Below are positions 1-5,267 of a DNA stretch of 5,267 nt, in pieces (the first letter of the stretch is position 1; each line of letters begins with the position of its first letter). The stretch is from Chitinophagaceae bacterium. GTDB lineage: Bacteria > Bacteroidota > Bacteroidia > Chitinophagales > UBA10324. The notes beneath the pieces are model-generated. The model was not told the DNA's origin. It was given only the letters and a program-made list of their open reading frames with translations, and made no database searches. Location of the stretch: contig JAHEZG010000274.1 of the NCBI GenBank assembly GCA_023251195.1, forward strand, positions 1 to 5,267, written 5' to 3'. The position numbers and the translations under genes were made by a program.

Positions 1-1808
1 AAAATAAATGGCGACGAAATATTTTCCATCGTTTTATCACTTACAAAATAATAATCAAACACCGGATTTTTCTGCGCTTCAAAAGCAGTGATTTTAAAAT
101 TGAGAAAACGAAAACTCCGTCCGGTTAAAGAAATTTCGTAGCGGTCAGTAAAATCAAATCGATCAATTAATGTGTTGCGGACTTTTTGGGTGTTGCCCGA
201 TGTGTTGTCTTTGTAAAAACTCACTCCACCAGCTTCTTCATAATCGTGCGCGTATTTAAAACTGAGTGAATAATTGTATTTTTTGTTCAGGTCAAATTTT
301 AAATTTCCTCCGTACTTCCACTGCATATCTTTAATTCCATACCCGGCATAACCACCGAGTTTAAAAAAATTGGATACCTTTTCGTTGGTGGTTAATCCCA
401 ATCCGAAACGATAATTTTCTTTCACATTAATTTTAATAATGTTGGTGATATCAATGCTGATAAATCCAATTGGCAATTCATTTCCAAGCAAGCCATTTAT
501 AATATTCAGTTTCGCATCCATGTGTCGTTCACGACCGAGACTATCCATGTGCTGGTATGTTTTTACTTCTTTATCAGTAAGTGAATCGGCGCGCACGCTG
601 TTCCAGAAATCTTCTTTTTTATTTCCTGCAAGCGGATCAATCTGTTGTGTGATACCATCAAATTGATTGAGCGGAATTACAGGATTGATTTTTACACTAT
701 CAATGTACGAGCGGCCCTGCATAAAAACTTTCAACCCCGGCTTCATAAAATTATTGTAATGAATATCGGTGTTGTAACGAACCGGGAACCAATGAATGCC
801 ATCGGGCTTGTTGTAGTCCTGTTCTATTTTTACAATCATGGCCATTCCCAAAGTATCAAATGGTTCGGCGGTGATATGTTGAATGGCATATCCATTTGCA
901 TTAATAAACAACATGCCTTTCAGCGATCTGAAATTTTTTCCCTTCTTCGGCCGGAAGCTGATGTGAAAAATAGTATCGGTTCCCTGGTACGAAGTGTCTT
1001 CCATTCCGAAAAAATAAAAATTGGAACTGCCCTTACTGATCGGGTTCAGGTAATCGAGATCAACGAGCGTTATATAATTGGTATAAAAAGCAAACGGCTG
1101 CAATTGCGATGAAGCCAGTGTGAACGATGGATCTTTTAGTCCGCTCACTTTCGTTGCCTTCACAAATTCTTTTTTCAAACCTGGTGCACGAAAATCAGTT
1201 TCAATCATTGATTCCATAATCATCAGATAATTTCCCTTCAGGTATTCGAACAGTTGTTTGGCTGAATCAGTCTTCCGGTCTTTTCCCAATTTAGCATTAT
1301 CTGCATCGGCTGTAAAAACATATTTGTTATAAGCGTTGAAGGAATATGAATTCAATTTCTCCGGATCATTTTCATCCGCATGTTTTACTGCTTCCCGAAT
1401 AATACGGTGAGCAGGATTTTCACCTGCAAAAACAGTTACATCCTGCAATTGTTGTTCTTCAGTCTGCAATAAAATATTCAGTTGCGTTTGTTTTCCCTTG
1501 GCTTCAACATCTAATTCCTGCACTTTGTAGCCAACATAACTGATAGTTAAATGCACTCGCGGTTCGGCGGTAGTGAACGAAAATTTTCCATCCATATCGG
1601 TTCGTGTTCCAATAGTGGTGGAATGATTTAATACGATTGTAACAAACGGAAGCGGTTCGAAACTCACTGAGTCCATCACCTTTCCGCTCCAGGTATATTG
1701 TGCAGTGCAGGTAAATGATAAATGAAAAATTATAAAGTATAAACCTGTCGACCTTAAAATAAATTTTAAGCATTTAATTTCTGAAAATAAAAATCGACCG
1801 ATTGTCAT
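1..1808 (-). CDS. CarboxypepD_reg-like / DUF5686 outer-membrane protein, C-terminus cut by window edge
   Basis: I translated this frame by hand: it is open from an ATG at 1808 to the left edge, giving 602 residues and no stop. Residues 1-37 look like an export signal: basic segments (K12, K15, R19), a hydrophobic run (GLYFIIFHLSF, about 22-32) and a likely signal peptidase I site after CTA, before QYTWSG. SFTC is a poor lipobox, so a lipoprotein is less likely. Residues about 40-115 form a CarboxypepD_reg-like beta-sandwich (GKVMDSVSFEPLPFVTIVL, then GTRTDMDGKFSF and YVGYKVQEL), as in TonB-linked and related Bacteroidota envelope proteins. The rest matches my memory of DUF5686: NPAHRIIREAVKH near 131-143, GNELPIGFISIDITNIIKIN near 442-461, then LGGYAGYGIKDMQWKYGG near 484-501, where beta-strand-rich barrel sequence begins. 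Relatives are, from memory, around 800 residues, so roughly 200 are missing. Function is unknown; an outer-membrane location is inferred. The start lies 24 bases after the dcd stop, suggesting co-transcription. The family call is strong, the role is not. Confidence 0.88.
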   Translation of the reverse strand, partial: MTIGRFLFSEIKCLKFILRSTGLYFIIFHLSFTCTAQYTWSGKVMDSVSFEPLPFVTIVLNHSTTIGTRTDMDGKFSFTTAEPRVHLTISYVGYKVQELDVEAKGKQTQLNILLQTEEQQLQDVTVFAGENPAHRIIREAVKHADENDPEKLNSYSFNAYNKYVFTADADNAKLGKDRKTDSAKQLFEYLKGNYLMIMESMIETDFRAPGLKKEFVKATKVSGLKDPSFTLASSQLQPFAFYTNYITLVDLDYLNPISKGSSNFYFFGMEDTSYQGTDTIFHISFRPKKGKNFRSLKGMLFINANGYAIQHITAEPFDTLGMAMIVKIEQDYNKPDGIHWFPVRYNTDIHYNNFMKPGLKVFMQGRSYIDSVKINPVIPLNQFDGITQQIDPLAGNKKEDFWNSVRADSLTDKEVKTYQHMDSLGRERHMDAKLNIINGLLGNELPIGFISIDITNIIKINVKENYRFGLGLTTNEKVSNFFKLGGYAGYGIKDMQWKYGGNLKFDLNKKYNYSLSFKYAHDYEEAGGVSFYKDNTSGNTQKVRNTLIDRFDFTDRYEISLTGRSFRFLNFKITAFEAQKNPVFDYYFVSDKTMENISSPFI

Positions 1809-1832
1809 TTGATTTTTTTCAAACAACTGTAA

Positions 1833-2369
1833 TCAGAATTTGTTCTTGTACATCATTGATTCAAGCGGCTTGATGGTTCGCTTGTTGTATTTGGCATTTG
1901 ATTTTTTGTTGTATAAATTTTTTACCGAACCTTCCACCATAAAATAGATTAACTGACCAATGGGCATACCAGCATAAATGCGTACGGGCATTGTTACAGA
2001 AATTTCCAAAGTCCAGGTGTTGCAGTAACCAACATCACCCTTGCCTGCTGTGGCGTGAATGTCAATTCCCAAACGACCCACACTTGATTTTCCTTCGAGG
2101 AACGGAACATGTGCGTGTGTTTCGGTATATTCTTCAGTTACTCCGAGGTATAAATTTCCGGGTTGCAACACAAAGCCATCCTTCGGAATGGTGAACTCTT
2201 CAATCTTGTTGTGCTGCTTTGCATCGAGCACACGGTCATTATAAGTTGCGAGGTATTTGCCAAGATGCACATCGTAACTGTTTGAACCCAAACAATCCAA
2301 ACGGAATGGTTCAATTAAAATATCACCTTTGTCAATTGATTCGAGAATTGCTTTGTCGCTTAGTATCAT
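1833..2369 (-). CDS. dcd: dCTP deaminase (Dcd), complete
   Basis: A 178-aa protein of normal length for the cytoplasmic trimeric dCTP deaminase/dUTPase superfamily. It deaminates dCTP to dUTP, feeding dUMP to thymidylate synthase. Visible landmarks: the MILSDK start, GSNSYDVHLGKYLATY (28-43), GFVLQPGNLYLGVTEEYTE (65-83), the nucleotide-binding stretch HVPFLEGKSSVGRLGIDIHATAGKGD (87-112, split here only by description), TWTLEI (118-123) and GMPIGQLIYF (134-143). E122 aligns by motif with the catalytic glutamate (E138) of the E. coli enzyme. The usual arginine of the R-S-S-x-x-R signature is lysine here (K94-S95-S96-V97-G98-R99); I recall K in other Bacteroidota Dcd proteins. TAG followed by D112 resembles bifunctional dCTP deaminase/dUTPase enzymes, so whether this one stops at dUTP or goes on to dUMP is open. 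The ATG is preceded by A-rich sequence (CAGCTAAAAAA) without a Shine-Dalgarno motif, as is usual in Bacteroidota. It lies 123 bases after the WD40 gene and 24 before the DUF5686 gene. Confidence 0.95.
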   Translation of the reverse strand: MILSDKAILESIDKGDILIEPFRLDCLGSNSYDVHLGKYLATYNDRVLDAKQHNKIEEFTIPKDGFVLQPGNLYLGVTEEYTETHAHVPFLEGKSSVGRLGIDIHATAGKGDVGYCNTWTLEISVTMPVRIYAGMPIGQLIYFMVEGSVKNLYNKKSNAKYNKRTIKPLESMMYKNKF

Positions 2370-2452
2370 TTTTTTAGCTGTTAGAATTTAGGGGTTAGCA
2401 TTCAGTTTATTATTCTGCTAATTAATTTTTATCAAAGTGGAAATAAAATTTT

Positions 2453-2484
2453 TCAATCATTCAATCTTCTAATCTTTCAATCAT
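2453..2484. repeat. Four imperfect 8-bp tandem repeats in the WD40-dcd spacer
   Basis: On the plus strand four adjacent octamers read tcaatcat, tcaatctt, ctaatctt and tcaatcat. On the coding (minus) strand this is an ATGATTGA/AAGATTGA/AAGATTAG-type array. It starts 9 bases after the WD40 stop codon (2493-2495) and fills part of the 123-base spacer before dcd. The rest of the spacer (2370-2452) is AT-rich with no open frame, no convincing -33/-7 promoter and no stem followed by a T-tract. Similar short-period GATTGA-rich intergenic runs are familiar to me from Bacteroidota genomes, but I cannot assign a function; slippage-generated filler is the simplest reading. Confidence 0.7.
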
Positions 2485-2492
2485 AAAATAAA

Positions 2493-3395
2493 TCATTCCG
2501 AAATTTTCCATGCAATCATGCTTCGGTCATCGCTGACTGAGAGTAAAATCTTTTGTTCGTTTAACCAGCACAATTTATTTACACTGTTTTTATGGCCTTC
2601 AAATTTTTCTTTGTCCAACACTTTTATCAATTCTGAATTTTCTGTGTTCCAGATTTTCACATGCTTGTCGCGACCTGCTGTTGCCATTAAATTTCCGCTG
2701 AGCAAAACAATGTCATTAATGGTGTAAAGATGTGCAGGCAATTTTTTCAGTTCGTGATAATTATTTAAAACATCCCAGCAATACAGCATTGCATCTCTCC
2801 CACCGCTGAATAATTCAGTTCCATCCATTGAATAACACAATGAAAAAATTGAATTTGAATGCGCATCAATCTTATTAATCAATTCATAACTATCAGCTGA
2901 GAAAATATAAATGCTGTTATCACTTGAACCGATAGCCATCTCATTTCGGGTTGGGTGAAAAGAAATTTTTCGCAACCCTCCATCAGCAATGTGAATGGAC
3001 TGAATGAATTGTGAAGTTGCAGCTTCCCAAATTGAAATGCTTCCGTCTTTTGAAGCAATAAATATTTTTTCATCACTACTCAATTGAATATCAAATACCG
3101 AAGCAGTGTGATTAATGAAATAATGAATTTCTTTTTTAAGATTTAAATCCAGTACATGAACAGCACCCGACATGGTGCCCACCCACAATTGATTGAGTGG
3201 TTGAAATAAATAAAGCGAAAAAATTTGCCCGGAAACTTTTGCAACTGCCGTTGCTGAATCAGGTGATTTTATGTTCCATTTTAAAACCACTCCATCACTA
3301 CCTCCGGTGTAAACGAACTCCTCACGATTACTGATGATTGAATAAATACTGCCTGAATGTGCAGCTACCTGAAATAATTTTTCGACCTGAAGCAT
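2493..3395 (-). CDS. WD40-repeat protein, single seven-bladed beta-propeller, function unknown
   Basis: A 300-aa cytoplasmic protein with no signal peptide or membrane span. Seven WD40 repeats fill it almost completely, at about residues 13-42, 55-84, 96-125, 137-167, 179-209, 222-251 and 268-298. Typical blade ends are VVLKWNI, ISIWEA, LYCWDV, VKIWNT and MIAWKI, with GH/AH-type repeat starts (AHSGSIYSI, AHSNSIFSL, AHLYTINDI, GHKNSVNKL) and SGGRDA, AGRDKH and SDDRS turns. Seven blades make one closed propeller, normally a protein-binding scaffold with no catalysis. I recall similar stand-alone WD40 proteins of about 300 aa in other Bacteroidota but know of no assigned role or partner. The frame stays open upstream to a GTG at 3509, which would add 38 residues. 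I prefer the ATG at 3395 because a promoter lies at 3413-3445 inside that extension, and the extra residues (for example SSIFALRKN) are simply the translated promoter. The dcd gene follows after 97-123 bases and may be co-transcribed. Confidence 0.93.
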   Translation of the reverse strand: MLQVEKLFQVAAHSGSIYSIISNREEFVYTGGSDGVVLKWNIKSPDSATAVAKVSGQIFSLYLFQPLNQLWVGTMSGAVHVLDLNLKKEIHYFINHTASVFDIQLSSDEKIFIASKDGSISIWEAATSQFIQSIHIADGGLRKISFHPTRNEMAIGSSDNSIYIFSADSYELINKIDAHSNSIFSLCYSMDGTELFSGGRDAMLYCWDVLNNYHELKKLPAHLYTINDIVLLSGNLMATAGRDKHVKIWNTENSELIKVLDKEKFEGHKNSVNKLCWLNEQKILLSVSDDRSMIAWKISE

Positions 3396-3412
3396 TCTGT
3401 TTTTGCGGAGGG

Positions 3413-3445
3413 CGAATATAGATGAGACGAGGAAAAAAGCTTCAA
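3413..3445 (-). promoter_or_regulatory. Bacteroidota-type promoter for the WD40 gene
   Basis: Read on the minus strand, TTG at 3445-3443 is followed after 22 bases by TATATTCG at 3420-3413. The known Bacteroidota housekeeping promoter is TTG-N17-23-TAnnTTTG, so the -7 element matches at all fixed positions but one (C for T) and the spacing is in range. Transcription would begin near 3405-3410, leaving a leader of only about 10-15 bases before the ATG at 3395. The leader is purine/A-rich (GCAAAAACAGA) just before the start. This arrangement fixes the start codon of the WD40 gene and may also drive dcd and the DUF5686 gene. Confidence 0.7.
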
Positions 3446-3582
3446 CTGTTTTTCTGCCATGGTGCATAACATAAGGCGCTGAAAATTTTAATCGCGAGGC
3501 CACCACCACTGCCAGGAAGAAATGCTGTAATTTGTTTCAGCTTCTATGTTTTATCTCCTTTAAATTATAAAACCACACAGGA

Positions 3583-3599
3583 ACATAGCAGTTCTATGT
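3583..3599. repeat. Inverted repeat ACATAG-N5-CTATGT
   Basis: Perfect 6-bp arms (acatag 3583-3588, ctatgt 3594-3599) around a 5-base loop. A third copy of the arm with neighbouring bases occurs about 50 bases away: gcagttctatgt at 3588-3599 resembles cagcttctatgt at 3538-3549. This could be a weak hairpin or repeated binding half-sites upstream of the WD40 promoter. AT-rich sequence produces such matches by chance fairly often. Confidence 0.4.
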
Positions 3600-3641
3600 A
3601 ACTAAGTGGGTTAATTTAAAATTTCAAGATTCACCTATTGC

Positions 3642-3657
3642 AATGAACAAGTTCATT
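3642..3657. promoter_or_regulatory. 16-base dyad AATGAAC-2-GTTCATT downstream of receiver gene
   Basis: The plus strand reads aatgaacaagttcatt: perfect 7-bp arms with a 2-base centre. On the minus strand the centre is TT, so the RNA could fold as a 6-bp stem capped by CUUG, a loop type in which the outer C and G pair. It begins 27 bases after the receiver stop codon. No T-tract follows it on the minus strand, so it is not a standard terminator; an RNA 3'-end stem or a site for a dimeric DNA-binding protein are both possible. Confidence 0.5.
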
Positions 3658-3684
3658 TAAAATGCGAACTACATAATATATGTG

Positions 3685-4059
3685 TTAGTGCTTCACCACA
3701 CTCTTTACCAGATCAAAAAGAATTGGTATGTGTACAGGCTTCGAAAGATATTTTATGGCCCCGGCATCCAATGAATTCAATGCAAGATAATCGTCGTTGG
3801 AAGCGCTTAGAAAAATAACGGGAATGTTTTTATACCGTTCATCAGCCTTTAATAATCTGCACATTTTTATTCCGCTGGTGTTGGGCATCAGAATATCCGA
3901 TACAATTATATCCGGATGAAAACTTGAAACTTCAATGATTGCTTCATTTCCATCCAAAGCTGTATGCACTTCGTATCCCTGTTTCTTAAAATTATAACTG
4001 AGCAAGTCAAGAATATCCTGCTCATCATCTACCAATAAAATTTTTGTTGTTGTAAGCAT
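3685..4059 (-). CDS. Stand-alone response-regulator receiver (CheY-like REC domain)
   Basis: A 124-aa protein consisting only of a phosphoacceptor receiver domain, the usual length for CheY-like proteins. All expected residues are present: the acidic Mg2+ pair D11-D12 (KILLVDDEQDI), the phosphorylated aspartate D55 (PDIIVSDILMP, 49-59), the switch Ser S85 (VIFLSAS), the aromatic Y104 and the K107-P108 pair (IKYLSKP). It should therefore be phosphorylated by a histidine kinase or phosphotransfer protein and act by protein contacts. No kinase or HPt gene is in the window. There is no DNA-binding output domain: a stop follows directly after VVKH, and the downstream sequence in all frames shows no winged-helix remnant. 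The first half (ILDLLSYNFKKQGYEV) resembles OmpR/PhoB-family receivers, so descent from a two-domain regulator is possible but inferred. The ATG at 4059 has no Shine-Dalgarno motif and sits one base after an inverted repeat. A weak -7-like AACATTTG lies at 4086-4079, without a matching TTG. Confidence 0.93.
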   Translation of the reverse strand: MLTTTKILLVDDEQDILDLLSYNFKKQGYEVHTALDGNEAIIEVSSFHPDIIVSDILMPNTSGIKMCRLLKADERYKNIPVIFLSASNDDYLALNSLDAGAIKYLSKPVHIPILFDLVKSVVKH

Positions 4060-4060
4060 C

Positions 4061-4080
4061 TGCGAATTATTTTCTTCGCA
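4061..4080 (-). promoter_or_regulatory. Inverted repeat TGCGAA-N8-TTCGCA directly before the receiver start codon
   Basis: Perfect 6-bp arms (4061-4066 and 4075-4080) enclose eight bases (GAAAATAA on the minus strand). The 3' arm ends one base before the ATG at 4059. If transcribed, it would form a hairpin in the translation-initiation region, with the A-rich stretch used for initiation in Bacteroidota exposed in the loop. It could instead be a DNA operator. The dyad is visible in the sequence; any regulatory role is inference. Confidence 0.5.
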
Positions 4081-4084
4081 AATG

Positions 4085-4096
4085 TTCCTTCAGGAA
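4085..4096. repeat. Short dyad TTCCT-2-AGGAA upstream of the receiver gene
   Basis: The plus strand reads ttccttcaggaa, with perfect 5-bp arms and a 2-base centre, five bases from the 4061-4080 inverted repeat. The two dyads together occupy the 90-base spacer between the surface-protein gene and the receiver gene where a promoter or operator would be expected. Alone it is short enough to be chance. Confidence 0.35.
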
Positions 4097-4149
4097 AGTT
4101 ATGTAATGATTGTGGCCAGGTTAACTGCGTGTTAAATTTTTATCAGAAA

Positions 4150-5267
4150 TTATCTTTGAACAATCACTCTTTTGGTTTCCACCGTGTTTTCATCACGATA
4201 AATCAGAAAATAAATTCCGGCGGCTTCACCACTCAAATCGATATTTATTTTACTGTCCAGTGTTTCACTGCTCCATATTTTCTGCCCCAAAACATTTGTT
4301 ACTTCCAATGAATAATTAAACGAATTGGTAATTAATTCCACACTGATTATTCCGGAAGTCGGATTTGGATAAACCATCATATCTAATGCATTTACATCAG
4401 TGTTTTCATTTCGCATTACCGGTGTGGTGAAATTCTGTAGCGAGCTGAATGCCGATGCGCCTCCCGTACAAATTGCTTTTATTTTAAATTCATAGGTAGC
4501 GGATGGAAGTAAATTAATGAGTGTTGCTGTTGTTGATGATGTGGTTACCTGCAACCATTGTGTAGTGCCCACTTTGCGATAAATCACCTGAAAATTAGTT
4601 GACGAACACAATGCGGTCCATGAAATTAAAACAGAAGTTGAACTGATAATTGATATAGAAATAGTAACCGGGGTAGTACAAATTTTTGTGGTGGCTGATT
4701 TTGATATCCATCCACCGGTAGCATTGTTTGCACAGTATGCAGAAACCTGGAACTGATAATTGATGGCTGCATTCAGTCCGGTAAAATCATAAAACAATGT
4801 TGAACCAACATTTACCGGAACCGACCATGCTGTAGTTCCGGTTTGACGAAAGCGAACTTTGTAATAACTCATATTGGCAACAGCACTCCAGTTCAATCGA
4901 GCACTGCATGATGTTAAATTACTAACTAAAAGATTTTGCGGTTTAGGTAGCAATGCCTGAGCCACAGTAATTGAGTCAATAGCGCTGCAACCATTTCCGG
5001 TAACAGTTACCACATAAATTCCGGCAGTGAGTCCGGCAATATCTTCAGTGGTTGCACCTGTATTCCAAATAAAAGAATAAGCTCCTGCATTCATCCCAAT
5101 ATTAATTGCGCCTGAACCTGGGCATTGAGCATCTGTAATAGTTGTTGCTGCAATTGCAGGAAGTCCATTCACGATTACAGAAAAAAACCGGCTCGCAACA
5201 CACCCATTAATATCAGTTCCGGCAACAGTATAATTTGTAGTTATGGTTGGTGATGCAACTACTGTAG
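4150..5267 (-). CDS. T9SS-secreted surface protein with SprB-like repeat and two FN3 domains, N-terminus cut by window edge
   Basis: The frame is open from the right edge to a TAA at 4152-4150, giving 371 complete codons; a GTG at 5172 is internal, since coding sequence of the same type continues upstream. In fragment numbering: residues 1-35 are the end of an Ig/PKD-like module (SPTITTNYTVAGTDINGC); about 40-101 form an SprB-like repeat (ITDAQCPGSGAINI, WNTGATTEDIAGLTAGIYVV, NGCSAIDSITV); about 109-198 and 199-282 are two fibronectin type III domains with parallel signatures (YKVRFRQTGTTAW and FQVIYRKVGTTQW); about 296-371 are a type A T9SS C-terminal sorting domain (MMVYPNPTSG, VLGQKIW, AAGIYFLIY, KRVIVQR end). 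Known family behaviour: an N-terminal Sec signal, export through the outer membrane by T9SS, sorting-domain removal and surface anchoring or release. Cysteines in each FN3 domain may form disulfides outside the cell. No catalytic domain is visible; any activity would lie in the missing part. Adhesion or structural display is a guess. Confidence 0.92.
   Translation of the reverse strand, partial: TVVASPTITTNYTVAGTDINGCVASRFFSVIVNGLPAIAATTITDAQCPGSGAINIGMNAGAYSFIWNTGATTEDIAGLTAGIYVVTVTGNGCSAIDSITVAQALLPKPQNLLVSNLTSCSARLNWSAVANMSYYKVRFRQTGTTAWSVPVNVGSTLFYDFTGLNAAINYQFQVSAYCANNATGGWISKSATTKICTTPVTISISIISSTSVLISWTALCSSTNFQVIYRKVGTTQWLQVTTSSTTATLINLLPSATYEFKIKAICTGGASAFSSLQNFTTPVMRNENTDVNALDMMVYPNPTSGIISVELITNSFNYSLEVTNVLGQKIWSSETLDSKINIDLSGEAAGIYFLIYRDENTVETKRVIVQR

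Larger units (their letters stand above)
3446..3684. other. Spacer between receiver gene and WD40 promoter
   Basis: About 240 bases without a supported gene. It holds the 16-base dyad at 3642-3657, a smaller inverted repeat at 3583-3599, an AT-only inverted repeat ACATA-TAT-TATGT just after the receiver stop codon (around 3670-3682), and a Shine-Dalgarno-like AAAGGAG at 3561-3555 with no ATG at the right distance. No stem is followed by a T-tract on the minus strand, so no textbook intrinsic terminator for the receiver gene can be called. Nothing resembles a known RNA family that I can recognise by eye. Confidence 0.5.

Noticed and set aside
439..666. 75-codon plus-strand frame
   Set aside because: Antisense shadow of the DUF5686 gene, with composition typical of reverse-strand translation.
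645..1112. 155-codon plus-strand frame
   Set aside because: It lies wholly antisense to the DUF5686 gene, shows no recognisable domain and has no upstream signals.
1504..1773. 89-codon minus-strand frame overlapping the start of the DUF5686 gene
   Set aside because: It is a shifted-frame shadow. The frame from the ATG at 1808 carries the signal peptide and a recognisable CarboxypepD_reg-like domain without interruption, so no frameshift needs to be invoked.
1991..2244. Two overlapping plus-strand frames inside dcd
   Set aside because: Antisense shadows of a strongly recognised enzyme gene.
2879..3076. 65-codon minus-strand frame inside the WD40 gene
   Set aside because: Shifted-frame shadow; the WD40 blades read continuously through this stretch in the other frame.
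4098..4105. TAACTTTC on the minus strand as a -7 box for the receiver gene
   Set aside because: It differs from TAnnTTTG at the last base and no TTG lies 17-23 bases upstream.
4121..4140. ttaac-N5-gttaa followed by atttt on the plus strand, as a terminator
   Set aside because: The stem is only 5 bp and AT-rich, and the T-run is on the plus strand while all genes here are on the minus strand.
4129..4311. 60-codon plus-strand frame
   Set aside because: Antisense to the T9SS sorting domain, with no domain of its own.
5170..5172. GTG as the start of the surface-protein gene
   Set aside because: The frame continues upstream to the window edge with the same Ig/PKD-like sequence (TNYTVAGTDINGC), so the GTG is an internal valine codon.

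Overview
The window looks like a piece of an AT-rich Bacteroidota chromosome, probably environmental, of the Chitinophagales/Sphingobacteriales/Flavobacteriales sort. The evidence is a surface protein ending in a type IX secretion (T9SS) type A sorting domain with an SprB-like repeat, a CarboxypepD_reg-like/DUF5686 outer-membrane protein, a promoter of the Bacteroidota TTG-N17-23-TAnnTTTG type, and gene starts preceded by A-rich sequence instead of Shine-Dalgarno motifs. I cannot place it to genus. All five protein genes are on the minus strand, so the biological order runs from high to low coordinates.

Layout in transcription order. (1) 5267-4150: the C-terminal 371 residues of a large secreted surface protein (Ig/PKD-like segment, SprB-like repeat, two FN3 domains, T9SS sorting domain), cut by the right edge. 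(2) 4059-3685: a stand-alone response-regulator receiver domain of 124 aa, with a short inverted repeat directly before its start codon. (3) 3684-3396: a spacer with several small dyads, ending in a good Bacteroidota promoter. (4) 3395-2493: a 300-aa cytoplasmic seven-bladed WD40 propeller protein of unknown function; the longer possible start is rejected because the promoter lies inside that extension. (5) 2492-2370: a spacer with four imperfect 8-bp tandem repeats. (6) 2369-1833: dCTP deaminase (dcd), complete. (7) 1808-1: a CarboxypepD_reg-like plus DUF5686 protein, 602 residues visible and cut by the left edge; only 24 bases separate it from dcd, so the two are probably co-transcribed.

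The genes do not form an obvious single pathway. Two encode exported envelope proteins, one makes dUMP/dUTP precursor for thymidylate synthesis, one is a phospho-receiver with no partner kinase in view, and one is a likely scaffold. WD40, dcd and DUF5686 could form one transcription unit from the promoter at 3413-3445. I found no rRNA, tRNA, CRISPR array, insertion sequence, phage gene or toxin-antitoxin pair. I see no convincing new multi-gene system. The items worth checking are small: regulatory dyads around the receiver gene, a start-site correction for the WD40 gene, a tryptophan-rich mini-frame, and the sub-type of the dCTP deaminase.
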